DNA from: Maribellus sp. YY47
GTDB lineage: Bacteria > Bacteroidota > Bacteroidia > Bacteroidales > Prolixibacteraceae
Assembly (NCBI RefSeq): GCF_023111095.1
Contig: NZ_JALGYW010000007.1
Location: forward strand, 1 to 64,000
Direction: 5' to 3'
DNA: 64,000 nucleotides
Position numbers and translations under genes: made by a program. The notes beneath the pieces were generated by a model, which was not told the DNA's origin, did not search any database, and saw only the letters and a program-made list of their open reading frames with translations. Shown piece by piece: positions 17,739-26,911 of the stretch (positions within the stretch are counted from its first letter, which is position 1; every line of letters begins with the position of its first letter).

Positions 17739-19202
17739 ATGAAAGCTACTAAATCGATTTTTTCACTGTTGCTACTTGCAGCGCTAATTTTATTGATTCC
17801 CTCATGTGCTGTAAATCCTGTAACCGGCAAACGGCAAATCATGTTTGTTTCGGAGGAACAGGAAATTGCCATGGGTGCGCAGTATCATCCGTCGGTGGTT
17901 GCCACTTTTGGAATTTATGACAACCCTGCCTTGCAAAAATTTATCGAAGAAAAAGGGACAGAGATGGCCAAAATCTCGCACCGTCCCAACTTAAAATATC
18001 ATTTTACCATTCTCGATTCTCCGGTGGTGAATGCCTTTGCCGTTCCAGGCGGCTACCTCTACGTTACCCGCGGAATTTTGGCGCAGTTTAACAGCGAGGC
18101 AGAACTGATCGGGGTGTTAGGGCACGAAATGGGGCACGTTACAGCACGGCATTCGGCGCAACAACAAACCAACCAAACCATTGGGCAGGCCGTTTTGCTG
18201 GGTGGAATGCTGGCCTCTAAAGAAATTTATGAAATGGCTGATGCGGCGATGGCCGGAATGCAGCTGCTTTTCATGAGTTTCAGCCGCGAAAATGAACGCG
18301 AATCCGACCGATTGGGTGTGGAATATGCCACAAAAATTGGTTACGATGCCCACAAAATGGCCGATTTCTTCCAGGTACTTGAGAAAATGAACATGGCCAG
18401 CGAGCAAGCCGGTGTGCCTACGTTTATGTCGACGCACCCCAATCCGGAAGACCGTTTTAATACCGTCCACAAAATCAGCGACGAGTGGCAGGCTAAATAT
18501 CCCGGAAAAGATTTTATAGTTGACAACAACGACTATCTCAGCATGATTGACGGAATCGTGTATGGTGATGACCCGCGGCAGGGCTTTGTGGAAAACAACA
18601 CTTTTTATCACCCGGAATTGAAATTCAAATTTGCATTTCCATCGGGCTGGACATTGGTAAACTCGCCCACACAGGTGCAGATCGCCGCTCCCGATCAAAA
18701 AGCCGGAATTATCTTTGCACTTTCCGACGAAACCACAGCGGCAGCAGCTTCGCAAAAGGCGATCACCGACCTGAAACTGTCAGGAGTTGAGAGTAAGAAT
18801 GTGCAGGTTAACGGAGCCAATGCAGTAGAAGTCATCTCGCAACAAAGTTCCGAAACACAATCAGGAACTCAGCAGGTGATCAAACTTTGCTCGTATTTTA
18901 TTGAAAAGGGCGGCAAAGTATTCGCTTTCCATGGTATTGCTGCCGATGCCGACTTCAGTAAATACCGGCCTTCTTTCGAATCGACCATGAAAGGTTTTTC
19001 AACTTTAACTGATGCATCGAAGTTAAATGTAAAACCTGACCGGATCAGGATAAAAACGGTTCAAAAAACAAGTACCCTTTCCGATGCTTTTGCTTACTTC
19101 GGTGTTCCCAAAGACCAGTACAAACAACTGGCGCTTCTGAACAACATGGATTTAAACCAACAGCTGACCAGAGGCAAACTGATTAAAGTTATTCTGAAAT
19201 AA
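17739..19202 (+). CDS. M48-family metalloprotease lipoprotein
   Basis: A 487-residue lipoprotein (lipobox ...LIPSC23) of the BepA/LoiP-like M48 group. The zinc motif H129-E-M-G-H133 is followed by R-E-N-E-R-E-S-D-R-L-G, which supplies the third ligand Glu. Other family marks are V-N-A-F-A-V-P-G-G (substrate cleft) and S-T-H-P-N-P-E-D-R. The C-terminal region after about residue 280 lacks TPRs; it ends in a small domain with LysM-like spacing (L-A-L-L-N-N-M-D-L-N). Probable periplasmic outer-membrane-protein quality control. It is monocistronic and converges on the GH5 gene with a 4-bp gap. Confidence 0.92.
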   Translation: MKATKSIFSLLLLAALILLIPSCAVNPVTGKRQIMFVSEEQEIAMGAQYHPSVVATFGIYDNPALQKFIEEKGTEMAKISHRPNLKYHFTILDSPVVNAFAVPGGYLYVTRGILAQFNSEAELIGVLGHEMGHVTARHSAQQQTNQTIGQAVLLGGMLASKEIYEMADAAMAGMQLLFMSFSRENERESDRLGVEYATKIGYDAHKMADFFQVLEKMNMASEQAGVPTFMSTHPNPEDRFNTVHKISDEWQAKYPGKDFIVDNNDYLSMIDGIVYGDDPRQGFVENNTFYHPELKFKFAFPSGWTLVNSPTQVQIAAPDQKAGIIFALSDETTAAAASQKAITDLKLSGVESKNVQVNGANAVEVISQQSSETQSGTQQVIKLCSYFIEKGGKVFAFHGIAADADFSKYRPSFESTMKGFSTLTDASKLNVKPDRIRIKTVQKTSTLSDAFAYFGVPKDQYKQLALLNNMDLNQQLTRGKLIKVILK

Positions 19203-19206
19203 GCAA

Positions 19207-20463
19207 TCACGGTTTCAGCCCCATCGCCTGAATGTATTCATCGTTAACTGTACAATTTTTGAATCGGCAGTTTTCGATGAATTCAAGCATGGCTTTTTTC
19301 ACCACCTCCTGGTCGGGACGGGCAGCACGAATTTCGGCAAAACTACTTCGCGGAGCTTCGGTAAACTCAACGATTACCTCCCAGTTTTCGGGGGTTGGAA
19401 TGGTTGCCATTCCGCGTTCACTTCCCATCTTTTTATAGGGCCAGTAGGTGTATCCAATGTTATTGCGGATCATCAGCCGGGTCCAGGCCGAAATCCACTC
19501 GTTGGTGTTCTCGCCTGTTTCACCCATAAACATAGGCAGGTTTACCGAGTCCCTGAAATCAACAAAATCCTGAATATTGGCCTGCAGCGTATCGCACCAG
19601 TAGCGGTGGCAGGAGTACATGATGTTGTCATCAAACTTCGAATCGGTAAAAACGCTGAAGTTGCTGTTCCACTGCGCACCTCCGAGCATAATAATATGGT
19701 TGTTATCTACCTCGCGAATAGCTTCAACGGCCTTCATATAAACCGGTTCAAGTTGCTTGTTCAGCATTTCCCGTTCTTCTCCGGTAAAATGTGTTGCAAT
19801 GGGTTCATTTAACAGGTCGTAACCTAAAATCACGGGCTCATTTTTATAATGATCGGCAATTCTTTTCCAGATATCGACAAATAGTTTCTGACTGGATTCG
19901 CTTATCATCAGCCACGGATAGCCGTAGCTGTCGTCAATGTTGTCGCCCGTTTGTCCGCCGGGAGCATCGTGCATATCAAGTATCAGGTAAATCTCCGACA
20001 CGCGGCACCATTCCACCAAACTGTCCAAACGTTGAAATCCATCCTGATCACGGGTTAGGCCCATGTAATCTTCATCGGTAAAAAGTTTGTAGTGAAAAGG
20101 TATTCGAATGGTATTGGCACCCGTACTTTTAATGTATTGAATATCCTCCCGCGTTACGTAATTGTCTTTGAACTGCTTCCAGAATTCATCGACAAAATCG
20201 GGCCCTACCATTTCGCGAAATGCCTGATCAATCAACCTGGCCGAGTTGGTTTTCCGGAATTGAAACATATAACCTTCGGGATTCAGCCAATTCCCCAAAT
20301 TCGTGCCCTGAATAAAAAACTTGCTCCCGTCAGGAGCGAGCAGATCAGGTCCGCTAATGGTAATGAATTCAGGCTCGGGATTGCTTACCGGTGTTGTTTT
20401 ACAGGAATAAAAGGCAGCCACCAGTACTGCCAGTAAAATGATCAGTCCAGCATGTCTCTTCAT
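19207..20463 (-). CDS. GH5-family glycoside hydrolase lipoprotein
   Basis: A 418-residue lipoprotein (signal ends FYSC21) with a GH5 (beta/alpha)8 barrel. Catalytic residues are visible: general acid/base Glu220 in Y-D-L-L-N-E-P and nucleophile Glu314 in M-G-E-T-G-E. The barrel's first strand G-T-N-L-G-N-W-L and the D-M-H-D-A-P-G-G segment (about 163-170) fit GH5 endoglucanase/exo-1,3-glucanase types. The substrate is a beta-linked glucan or mannan; the subfamily cannot be set by eye. It is flanked by unrelated genes and its last codons nearly touch the convergent M48 gene. Confidence 0.9.
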   Translation of the reverse strand: MKRHAGLIILLAVLVAAFYSCKTTPVSNPEPEFITISGPDLLAPDGSKFFIQGTNLGNWLNPEGYMFQFRKTNSARLIDQAFREMVGPDFVDEFWKQFKDNYVTREDIQYIKSTGANTIRIPFHYKLFTDEDYMGLTRDQDGFQRLDSLVEWCRVSEIYLILDMHDAPGGQTGDNIDDSYGYPWLMISESSQKLFVDIWKRIADHYKNEPVILGYDLLNEPIATHFTGEEREMLNKQLEPVYMKAVEAIREVDNNHIIMLGGAQWNSNFSVFTDSKFDDNIMYSCHRYWCDTLQANIQDFVDFRDSVNLPMFMGETGENTNEWISAWTRLMIRNNIGYTYWPYKKMGSERGMATIPTPENWEVIVEFTEAPRSSFAEIRAARPDQEVVKKAMLEFIENCRFKNCTVNDEYIQAMGLKP

Positions 20464-20554
20464 ATCGGTTTATATTAGATAATTCCTGAAAATACAAACA
20501 ATCCCCGGAAACGAGATAAAGACGCTGCTCTTTCCGTCAGAAGAAGGTTTATTT

Positions 20555-21724
20555 TCAGAATGTTAGCTTTTCCAAGGTTTCTCCGTCGGTACTTTTTCGA
20601 AGAATTGAAAAGCTGTTAAGATCGGCATTTACCTCCAGCGAGGTGTTGTGCGCATTAATAATGATCGGAAAATCATACAGTCCCGGCTCCGGTTTTAAAT
20701 ATTCGTAGCTATGCAAATGCCCGCACAACATGGCTGTTACGCCCTGGCCGTTTAATACCGGCAAAAACTTATTCCGGATATCGTTGGGGCCGTGCCAGGT
20801 CGATCCTGCCGGAGGAATGTGAATCAGCACCACTTTGTATTTCGCGGTTTTAAAATCTTCGGTTTTGATCAATTCTTTCAGCCACTGCTGCTGTTCGCTG
20901 CGGTAGGCGTCAAATTGTGCCAGCCCCGAATATTCGATATCCGAATCCGGTTTGTCTTCGCCTCCGTCGAGCACAATAAAATATACCGGCCCCTGGCGAA
21001 ACGAATAATAGAGTTTCCCGGTATTCGTCGGAAAATACTCCGGAAAATTAACACTGAACTTACCGCGTGTTTCATGATTTCCGCGGCAATAGTACATGGG
21101 CACTTCGCCGGCAAACATCGTTACGGCGTCGTCCATAAAACCGCTGAAAAACTGTGTCTCGTCGTTCATCGACGAAACCATATCGCCGTTAAAAATGACA
21201 AGATCGGTCTTTCCGTACTCAACCTTTCCCGATAGGTTCTTCAGGTCATCCACCCGGCTGTGGATATCATTTAACATCAGAAATGAAATTGTTTTTTTGT
21301 CTTTATCGAGCGTTGAAAAACGCAAAGGTTTTTTCGAATATACATTCGACGATGCAATGTTTCCGTACAAAACACGGTGCCCTTCGTAACTCCGTACCGC
21401 CTTCGAAAAAATACGGTAACGGTATTCCGTTCCTTTTTTCAAACCTGCAATTTTTATTTTATGCAGCGTTCCCACCACCCGGTTTCCGTTTGAAGTCTGG
21501 TAATACTTCGGGCGTTCGCTGGCATAAAAACTGTCGTCGCCAGCCGGTGCTACTTCCACCCACGAAACGGCGTTGCTATCAGTGGTCCAAACAATGGTTG
21601 CTTCATTTTCCCCAAGTGCCTGAATATACGGCCCATGTGTAATATTTACCTCTTGCGCGTATCCTGCAAGCGAAAAAATAGAAAGGAAAAAAGAGAGAAG
21701 CGGAAATGTTATTGCTCTGTTCAT
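20555..21724 (-). CDS. Exported calcineurin-like metallophosphoesterase with purple-acid-phosphatase-type N-domain
   Basis: A 389-residue exported protein (signal ending AGYAQ). An N-terminal fibronectin-like domain typical of purple acid phosphatases (about 25-130: G-P-Y-I-Q-A, A-T-I-V-W-T-T) precedes the metallophosphoesterase core. The core shows the metal-ligand blocks N-D-I-H, N-G-D-M-V, G-N-H-E-T, L-I-H-I-P-P and C-G-H-L-H. The order and spacing fit a dinuclear metal phosphatase acting outside the cytoplasm on phosphate esters. Specific substrate unknown. It is downstream of the NagA/NagB operon but separated from it by a terminator. Confidence 0.88.
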   Translation of the reverse strand: MNRAITFPLLSFFLSIFSLAGYAQEVNITHGPYIQALGENEATIVWTTDSNAVSWVEVAPAGDDSFYASERPKYYQTSNGNRVVGTLHKIKIAGLKKGTEYRYRIFSKAVRSYEGHRVLYGNIASSNVYSKKPLRFSTLDKDKKTISFLMLNDIHSRVDDLKNLSGKVEYGKTDLVIFNGDMVSSMNDETQFFSGFMDDAVTMFAGEVPMYYCRGNHETRGKFSVNFPEYFPTNTGKLYYSFRQGPVYFIVLDGGEDKPDSDIEYSGLAQFDAYRSEQQQWLKELIKTEDFKTAKYKVVLIHIPPAGSTWHGPNDIRNKFLPVLNGQGVTAMLCGHLHSYEYLKPEPGLYDFPIIINAHNTSLEVNADLNSFSILRKSTDGETLEKLTF

Positions 21725-21832
21725 GATTTTTTAGGTTATCGCTTCAAACTGAATTCCCATCGTTCCATACGATTTGAATTCAATCAAGCTTAGTTGGTAA
21801 AAACAGCTGTGAAATTAGCAAAAAGTGTCAAA

Positions 21833-21870
21833 AGAAAAAGCAGACAAACTTGCGCTTACCTGCTTTTTCT
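21833..21870 (-). terminator. Terminator of the LacI-controlled operon
   Basis: Perfect 11-bp arms AGAAAAAGCAG (21833-21843) and CTGCTTTTTCT (21860-21870) lie 18 bp beyond the nagB-like stop. On the minus strand the stem is followed by further T residues. It closes the eight-gene operon. Confidence 0.8.
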
Positions 21871-21887
21871 GCTATTTCGTTATAAAA

Positions 21888-22661
21888 CTATTCGTTCAGC
21901 AACGAAGCGCTTTCGCCGTCCAAAAACAGAATGGCTTTAGGATGCTGGCGCAAAGCCGTTGAGGGATAGTTCTGATCGACCGTTTGCGTTAACGTTTTTT
22001 GAACAGCCCATGCCTTGGTAAGCCCCGGAACCATACAAAATACAGAAGCAGGACGCATTAAAGTGGGCACCGTAAGTGTAAGTGCATGCGTTGGAACTTC
22101 CTCAATCGCAGTAAAACATCCGTCGTTTACCTGCTGCTGACGGCACGAGAGATCCAGGTCAACCACTTTTACGGTTTCCGGATCGTTGAAATTAGCCACA
22201 TGCGGATCGTTAAACGCAATGTGTGTGTTTTCGCCAATTCCCATACAAACAATATCAGGCTGAAAACCATTCAGCAGTTCGGTATAGCGCACACATTCCT
22301 GCTGCGGATCATCAGCGAGTCCGTTCAAGTAATGTACTTCATGGAACGGCACTTTATCAAATATCCGTTCTTTCAGGAAATTTCCAAAGCCCTGCGGGGC
22401 GTCTGCCGGGAGCCCAATGTACTCATCCATGTGAAAGGCAATCACACGTTGCCAGTCGATGCCCGGCTGAGCGATTAAAGCCTCCAAAAATTCGTTTTGT
22501 GAAGGCGCTGCGGCAAAAATCATACTGATGCGCTCGCGTTCGTCCAGCAAAGTACATATGGTTTCAGCCACCATAAAGGCTGCACTTTCGCCCATTTCGC
22601 GGCGAGTGGAATATATTTTTACAGAAAGGCTATCTTTCTGAAGTTCGGTTTTTATCTTCAT
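21888..22661 (-). CDS. NagB-like glucosamine-6-phosphate deaminase with altered active site
   Basis: A 257-residue sugar-phosphate isomerase/deaminase. Homologue-like sequence begins at MKIKTELQKDS (22661) rather than at the first Met of the frame (22694). The family block M-D-E-Y-I-G-L is present, retaining the Asp that acts as proton shuttle. The second block reads G-I-G-E-N-T-H-I-A-F-N-D-P. Against the E. coli NagB pattern G-x-G-N-D-G-H-I-A-F-N-E, this implies Asp141-to-Asn and Glu148-to-Asp while His143 is kept. A later C-R-Q-Q-Q-V-N-D-G-C-F segment belongs to the same divergent clade. It is last in the operon, directly after nagA, so it probably converts an amino-sugar phosphate made by that deacetylase. 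Confidence 0.85.
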   Translation of the reverse strand: MKIKTELQKDSLSVKIYSTRREMGESAAFMVAETICTLLDERERISMIFAAAPSQNEFLEALIAQPGIDWQRVIAFHMDEYIGLPADAPQGFGNFLKERIFDKVPFHEVHYLNGLADDPQQECVRYTELLNGFQPDIVCMGIGENTHIAFNDPHVANFNDPETVKVVDLDLSCRQQQVNDGCFTAIEEVPTHALTLTVPTLMRPASVFCMVPGLTKAWAVQKTLTQTVDQNYPSTALRQHPKAILFLDGESASLLNE

Positions 22662-22747
22662 TCTTTCAATTTTGTACAATGATTTTACAAGCAAATTGGT
22701 TCCCCAAAAATTACTGCTCCTTTCATTGACTTTTTTATTCTGGTCTG

Positions 22748-23932
22748 TTATAAATTTTGATAGATCATATCGCCTTTTACCAAAGTAGCCAACACCCGAA
22801 TATCAGCATCAAAAATGGTGATGTCGGCATCTTTCCCAATGGTCAGGCTTCCTTTTTGTTTTTCTACACCTGAAATTCGTGCGGGTGTAGAGGTGATCAT
22901 CTGCACGGCATGCAACAGCGGCACCCCCGCCAGCTCGATCATGTTTCGCACCAGGCGGTCGGCCGTAGCCACACTTCCGGCAAATGCAGTACGATCGGGC
23001 AATTTGGCAACGCCATCTTCCACCAAAACGGGCATCCCGTCTTTTGTACTTCCAAGTATGCTTTCGCTTACTTCCTGACCGGCAGCGCGCATCGAATCGG
23101 TTATTAGTGCAATCCGGTTCGGCCCCATTTGTTTGTAGATCAACTGCAACAAACTGGGCGGAAGATGCACGCCATCGGCAATAATTTCAACCGTTAACTG
23201 ATCGTATAAATAGCCACTTTCGATGATCCCGGCATAACGGAAAGCATTGCGACGGGTTACACCCGACATGGCTGAATAAAAATGCGTCAGGTGCGTATAG
23301 CCATTCTCCAGCGCCTCGGCCACCACTTCGGAAGTAGCGTCGGAATGAGCGATTGCCGCCAAAATTCCTCTTTTGCTCAATTCCCGGCCAAATTCCATGG
23401 CGCCGTCCAGCTCGGGAGCGGCACTCCAGCGAATAATATCCGACGATTGATTCAGCAAAGCCAGGTATTCATCGCGTTGCGGACTCCGGATGTAACGCGG
23501 GTCTTGTGCTCCTTTCTGACTCATGGCAAAATACGGTCCTTCGAGATGCAGCCCCAAAAACTGCGCGCCTCCGAAGTTCTCGCTTTTCACCTGCTTGTAC
23601 GATTCCAGCAGTTGCAACAGGTCTTCTTTTTCGGCCGTAAGCGTTGTAGGTACCAGCGCCGTTGTTCCAAAACGGGCATGCGTACGGGCAGCTTCGCGAA
23701 AAGCTTCAACCGTACCGTCCATAAAGTCGTAGCCACCGGCGCCATGCGTGTGCAGGTCGATAAATCCGGGGGAAACATAATTCCCCCCGGCATCCACTAC
23801 CTCTGAGTCCGGAAAAGATATATCTCCCGAACCTACTCCTATAATTGTCCCATTTTCAATCAACAAGGTTCCGTTCTCAATAACCCGGAACGGAGTTATC
23901 AACTTCCCGTTTATTATTTTTATCCGTTTCAT
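22748..23932 (-). CDS. nagA: N-acetylglucosamine-6-phosphate deacetylase
   Basis: A 394-residue amidohydrolase. Metal-site and substrate motifs in order: H-T-H-G near residue 60, H-L-E-G-P-Y near 128 (metal-binding Glu), A-H-S-D-A (metal His), T-H-F-Y-S-A-M (variant of T-H-L-F-N-A-M) and I-T-D-S-M-R-A-A-G (catalytic Asp). The enzyme removes acetate from GlcNAc-6-phosphate in the cytosol. The motif variants suggest a divergent subgroup that may take a modified amino sugar. Position between the sugar transporter and the NagB-like gene supports a phosphorylated intermediate, but no kinase is present in the operon. Confidence 0.92.
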   Translation of the reverse strand: MKRIKIINGKLITPFRVIENGTLLIENGTIIGVGSGDISFPDSEVVDAGGNYVSPGFIDLHTHGAGGYDFMDGTVEAFREAARTHARFGTTALVPTTLTAEKEDLLQLLESYKQVKSENFGGAQFLGLHLEGPYFAMSQKGAQDPRYIRSPQRDEYLALLNQSSDIIRWSAAPELDGAMEFGRELSKRGILAAIAHSDATSEVVAEALENGYTHLTHFYSAMSGVTRRNAFRYAGIIESGYLYDQLTVEIIADGVHLPPSLLQLIYKQMGPNRIALITDSMRAAGQEVSESILGSTKDGMPVLVEDGVAKLPDRTAFAGSVATADRLVRNMIELAGVPLLHAVQMITSTPARISGVEKQKGSLTIGKDADITIFDADIRVLATLVKGDMIYQNL

Positions 23933-23965
23933 TGTGTTCCTTATTTAATTATCCTAAATAACCAG

Positions 23966-25273
23966 CTAGGCTGCCACACCTGGTCTCCACCGTTTGATCC
24001 GGTAACCATAAGCAGCAAAGAAAACCAGGTACATGTAACATGGAATTAAAATCAGGTAGGCCGAACGCACGCTAAAATGATCGGCCATTATTCCGTACAA
24101 TACCGGAGTGAGAGCATTACCACACAAGCCCATAATCATGATGGAAGAACCGAGTTTGGTAAAACGTCCAAGCCCTTTGATGGCCAGGGGCCAAATGTTT
24201 GCATAGATCAGCGAATTGGGTAGCCCCAACGCTGCCAAAAACCAAATGGAGATATCGGTTTGGTGCCCAAATACGTTAACCGATCCGCTAAAGATCAGCA
24301 CCGCTGCAGATAACACCAGTCCAAGTAAAGTACAAACCAATAGCGCATTTCGCTGATTAATAAAACGCGGAATGGTGATCACTCCCACGAAATAACCACA
24401 CATGGTTGCGCCCAACACATACGAAGGAAACACTTTGGCTTCAAGCAAATCCAGTCCCATGGTACGCGCGTAGCCAATAATGGTATCGATGGCAATGATT
24501 TGCGACCCCACATGAAAAAATATGGCCAGCGCTCCTAAAACCAGGTAGGGAAACTGGAAAATACTGGTTTTGCCATGTTCACCTTCCGCCAGTTCTTCTT
24601 TGTTCGATTGTTCGGTATTCAACTCGGGTAGCGGCGAAAAGCGAACCAATATGCCCACTGCAACCAGCATCACTCCCAATACCGAATAAGGAAAAATCAC
24701 TCTGCGGATCAGCTCATCGAGCAGGTGGTTTTTCTCGGCCACAGCCAGCGTTCCGCTTTCGAGTGTCCGGAACAGTTCACTGTCGGTTACCTTCAGTACA
24801 ACAGCAGCAAAAACCAGCGGCGCCAGAATACCGGCTATCTTGTTACAGATTCCCATAATACTGATGCGCTGTGCAGCTCTTTCAATCGGGCCCACAATGG
24901 TCACATACGGATTGGCCGCTGTTTGCAGTAAAGCCAGTCCGGTTCCGATCAGAAACAAACCGGAGAGAAACACCGGGTATGCCCGGGTTAAGGCTGCCGG
25001 AACAAACAAAAATGCGCCGATAGCCATCGAGAAGAATCCAATCATCATACCTTTTTTAAAGCCCACCTTATCCAGCAAAAGCGAAGAAGGTACCGACATA
25101 AAAAAGTAAGCCACATAAAATGCAAAGGCCACCAGGTACGATTGGAAGTGCGTTAATTCGCAGGCAATCTTAAAATATGGAATCAGGATGGCGTTGACCC
25201 AGGAGACAAAGCCAAAAATAAAAAACATGAGTCCAAGGATTGCGATCGATATAATTGATGTTTTGTTTTTCAC
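23966..25273 (-). CDS. FucP/NagP-type sugar:H+ symporter (MFS)
   Basis: A 435-residue inner-membrane protein with about 12 hydrophobic segments and a long cytoplasmic loop around 215-235 rich in Glu. It follows the FucP/NagP/GluP pattern of Bacteroidota: F-F-I-F-G-F-V-S-W-V-N-A at helix 1, followed by L-L-Q-T-A-A-N-P-Y-V-T. These transporters take up monosaccharides (fucose, GlcNAc, glucose or galactose). The neighbouring nagA and nagB-like genes point to an N-acetylated amino sugar. This is inference from context. Confidence 0.9.
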   Translation of the reverse strand: MKNKTSIISIAILGLMFFIFGFVSWVNAILIPYFKIACELTHFQSYLVAFAFYVAYFFMSVPSSLLLDKVGFKKGMMIGFFSMAIGAFLFVPAALTRAYPVFLSGLFLIGTGLALLQTAANPYVTIVGPIERAAQRISIMGICNKIAGILAPLVFAAVVLKVTDSELFRTLESGTLAVAEKNHLLDELIRRVIFPYSVLGVMLVAVGILVRFSPLPELNTEQSNKEELAEGEHGKTSIFQFPYLVLGALAIFFHVGSQIIAIDTIIGYARTMGLDLLEAKVFPSYVLGATMCGYFVGVITIPRFINQRNALLVCTLLGLVLSAAVLIFSGSVNVFGHQTDISIWFLAALGLPNSLIYANIWPLAIKGLGRFTKLGSSIMIMGLCGNALTPVLYGIMADHFSVRSAYLILIPCYMYLVFFAAYGYRIKRWRPGVAA

Positions 25274-25314
25274 AAACTTGATATATTATTCTTATTGACT
25301 CGCAATAAGAGAGT

Positions 25315-26910
25315 TTAGATAATCTTTTTATTTACTTCGTCCCACTCCACGCATCGTTTTTCAACATAAGCGCGGTGAGCCATAATACAGGTAATACCTT
25401 CTTCAAAAGCCATGTCGATATTGGCGCTGGTTGTTCCGCCGTTTCGAATACAACCCAGCCACTCTCTCAGGTGAAGGTGCGTTACATCAACATTTCTCCC
25501 GTTAAGAGTGGTTGTTGTAAGTCCGCGCGAAGCATAATATTTCTCAGAAGCCGAACTCACTGCATCAATTTGCTGTGAAGCCGGATTGTAAGTTAAAAGT
25601 GGCGAGCCGGTATCGATCGCCCCCGATTTTATTTGCTCTTTGTAACGTGTCGATCCCGAATCGGCATGAATGATGACATTGCTTCCGAGTTCCATCGAGG
25701 CATCGTGCCCCATAAAAACCCGTCCGCGGCTGCGACTCGATGCCAGGTTTCCGCTGTACATCAGCGTAAGGTCATGTTTCGGATATTCAAAAACACAATT
25801 CAGCGAATCGGGCATTTCGCGGCCGTCTTTCCAGAAGTACACCCCGCCTGACGAAACCACTGATTTTGGAATACCCACACGTAGCAGCTGATTTACCGCA
25901 TCAAATTCGTGGGTAAACAATTGCCCGATCATGCCAGTATCGTAATCAAACCATTGAGTCCAGTTGTAAAAACGTTCCACACTAAAGGGCACCTCGGGCG
26001 CTTCGCCAAGCCACTGTTTCCAGTCGATGCTTGATTCGCTGCCGGGTTTCAGGTTTCCTTTGGCATCGAGATGCCTCACCCAGGCGCCGTTTGCCGAATT
26101 CCGGTTCGATGTGGTTTCGATCAGGGTAATTTTGCCAAGAATATTCTTTTTGACAATTTCTTTGGCTTGCTGAAAGACCACACTTTGCGGAATTTGATGA
26201 CCGAGCTGAAAAACAACCGCGCTGTTTTTTACGGTGGCGTACAACTCGTTGAGCTCGTCTTCGTGAAGCGCCACACTTTTCTCGCAATAAATGTGTTTTC
26301 CGGCTTTTGCCGCATCAATCGAAATGCGGGCATGATGGTGATCGGGCGTCGCCACAATCACGGCATCAATGTCTTTGTCGGCCAGCATTTCGTGGTAGGT
26401 GCGATAGCGTTTTACCGGTAATTTGGGAGCGCTGTTGCCTCCCGGGCGCGTATAGTTTTCGGCAGTAGCCAGTCCGTCTTCGGCATGGTTATCGAAAACA
26501 TCGCAAATGCCTGTGATGGCTACATTCAAATACTCCTGTTGCAACCAGTCGTTAAGCAAATTTCTTTGCTGCCACGATTTCATATCCTCGGGATGAATAA
26601 AACCGAGCGCACGCGATAATTGCCGGGCACGCGTGCCAAAGCCGATAAATCCGACCCGGATTAAGTCGCCCTGCGGTTTCGTTTGTCCGTAATCTGATTT
26701 TGGAAGCTCCAGCGAATCCAGGCCCAACTCTTTTATAATGGAATTCTTTTTAGAAAGATCGTACTCCCGCTTATTGAGTAAGCCGATTCCAAACAAGCCC
26801 AAAACAGGCAATCCGGCCATCGCTTTCAAAACAGTTCTCCGTTTCATATCCCGGTTAATTCCAAGATTTTCGCGTAACGAAGGTCCCTGATCCGTTTTTT
26901 TATCACTCAT
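25315..26910 (-). CDS. Gfo/Idh/MocA-family oxidoreductase with Tat-like signal
   Basis: A 531-residue enzyme with an N-terminal K-R-R-T-V-L-K twin-arginine-like motif (about 23-29) and a following hydrophobic stretch (L-P-V-L-G-L-F-G-I-G-L-L), so it is probably folded with cofactor and then exported. The Rossmann dinucleotide site is V-G-F-I-G-F-G-T-R-A, and the catalytic Lys-containing block reads H-I-Y-C-E-K-S-V-A-L (Lys-Ser rather than the usual Lys-Pro). The C-terminal alpha/beta domain has a D-Y-D-T-G-M-I-G-Q-L-F-T-H-E-F-D segment. The substrate is presumably a sugar or inositol. It is adjacent to doxX (1-bp gap) in the operon. Confidence 0.88.
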   Translation of the reverse strand: MSDKKTDQGPSLRENLGINRDMKRRTVLKAMAGLPVLGLFGIGLLNKREYDLSKKNSIIKELGLDSLELPKSDYGQTKPQGDLIRVGFIGFGTRARQLSRALGFIHPEDMKSWQQRNLLNDWLQQEYLNVAITGICDVFDNHAEDGLATAENYTRPGGNSAPKLPVKRYRTYHEMLADKDIDAVIVATPDHHHARISIDAAKAGKHIYCEKSVALHEDELNELYATVKNSAVVFQLGHQIPQSVVFQQAKEIVKKNILGKITLIETTSNRNSANGAWVRHLDAKGNLKPGSESSIDWKQWLGEAPEVPFSVERFYNWTQWFDYDTGMIGQLFTHEFDAVNQLLRVGIPKSVVSSGGVYFWKDGREMPDSLNCVFEYPKHDLTLMYSGNLASSRSRGRVFMGHDASMELGSNVIIHADSGSTRYKEQIKSGAIDTGSPLLTYNPASQQIDAVSSASEKYYASRGLTTTTLNGRNVDVTHLHLREWLGCIRNGGTTSANIDMAFEEGITCIMAHRAYVEKRCVEWDEVNKKII

Positions 26911-26911
26911 C

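Noticed and set aside
18117-18755. Long open frame antisense to the M48 protease gene
   Set aside because: A shadow of the real gene's codon pattern; the protein has no signal, motif or promoter.
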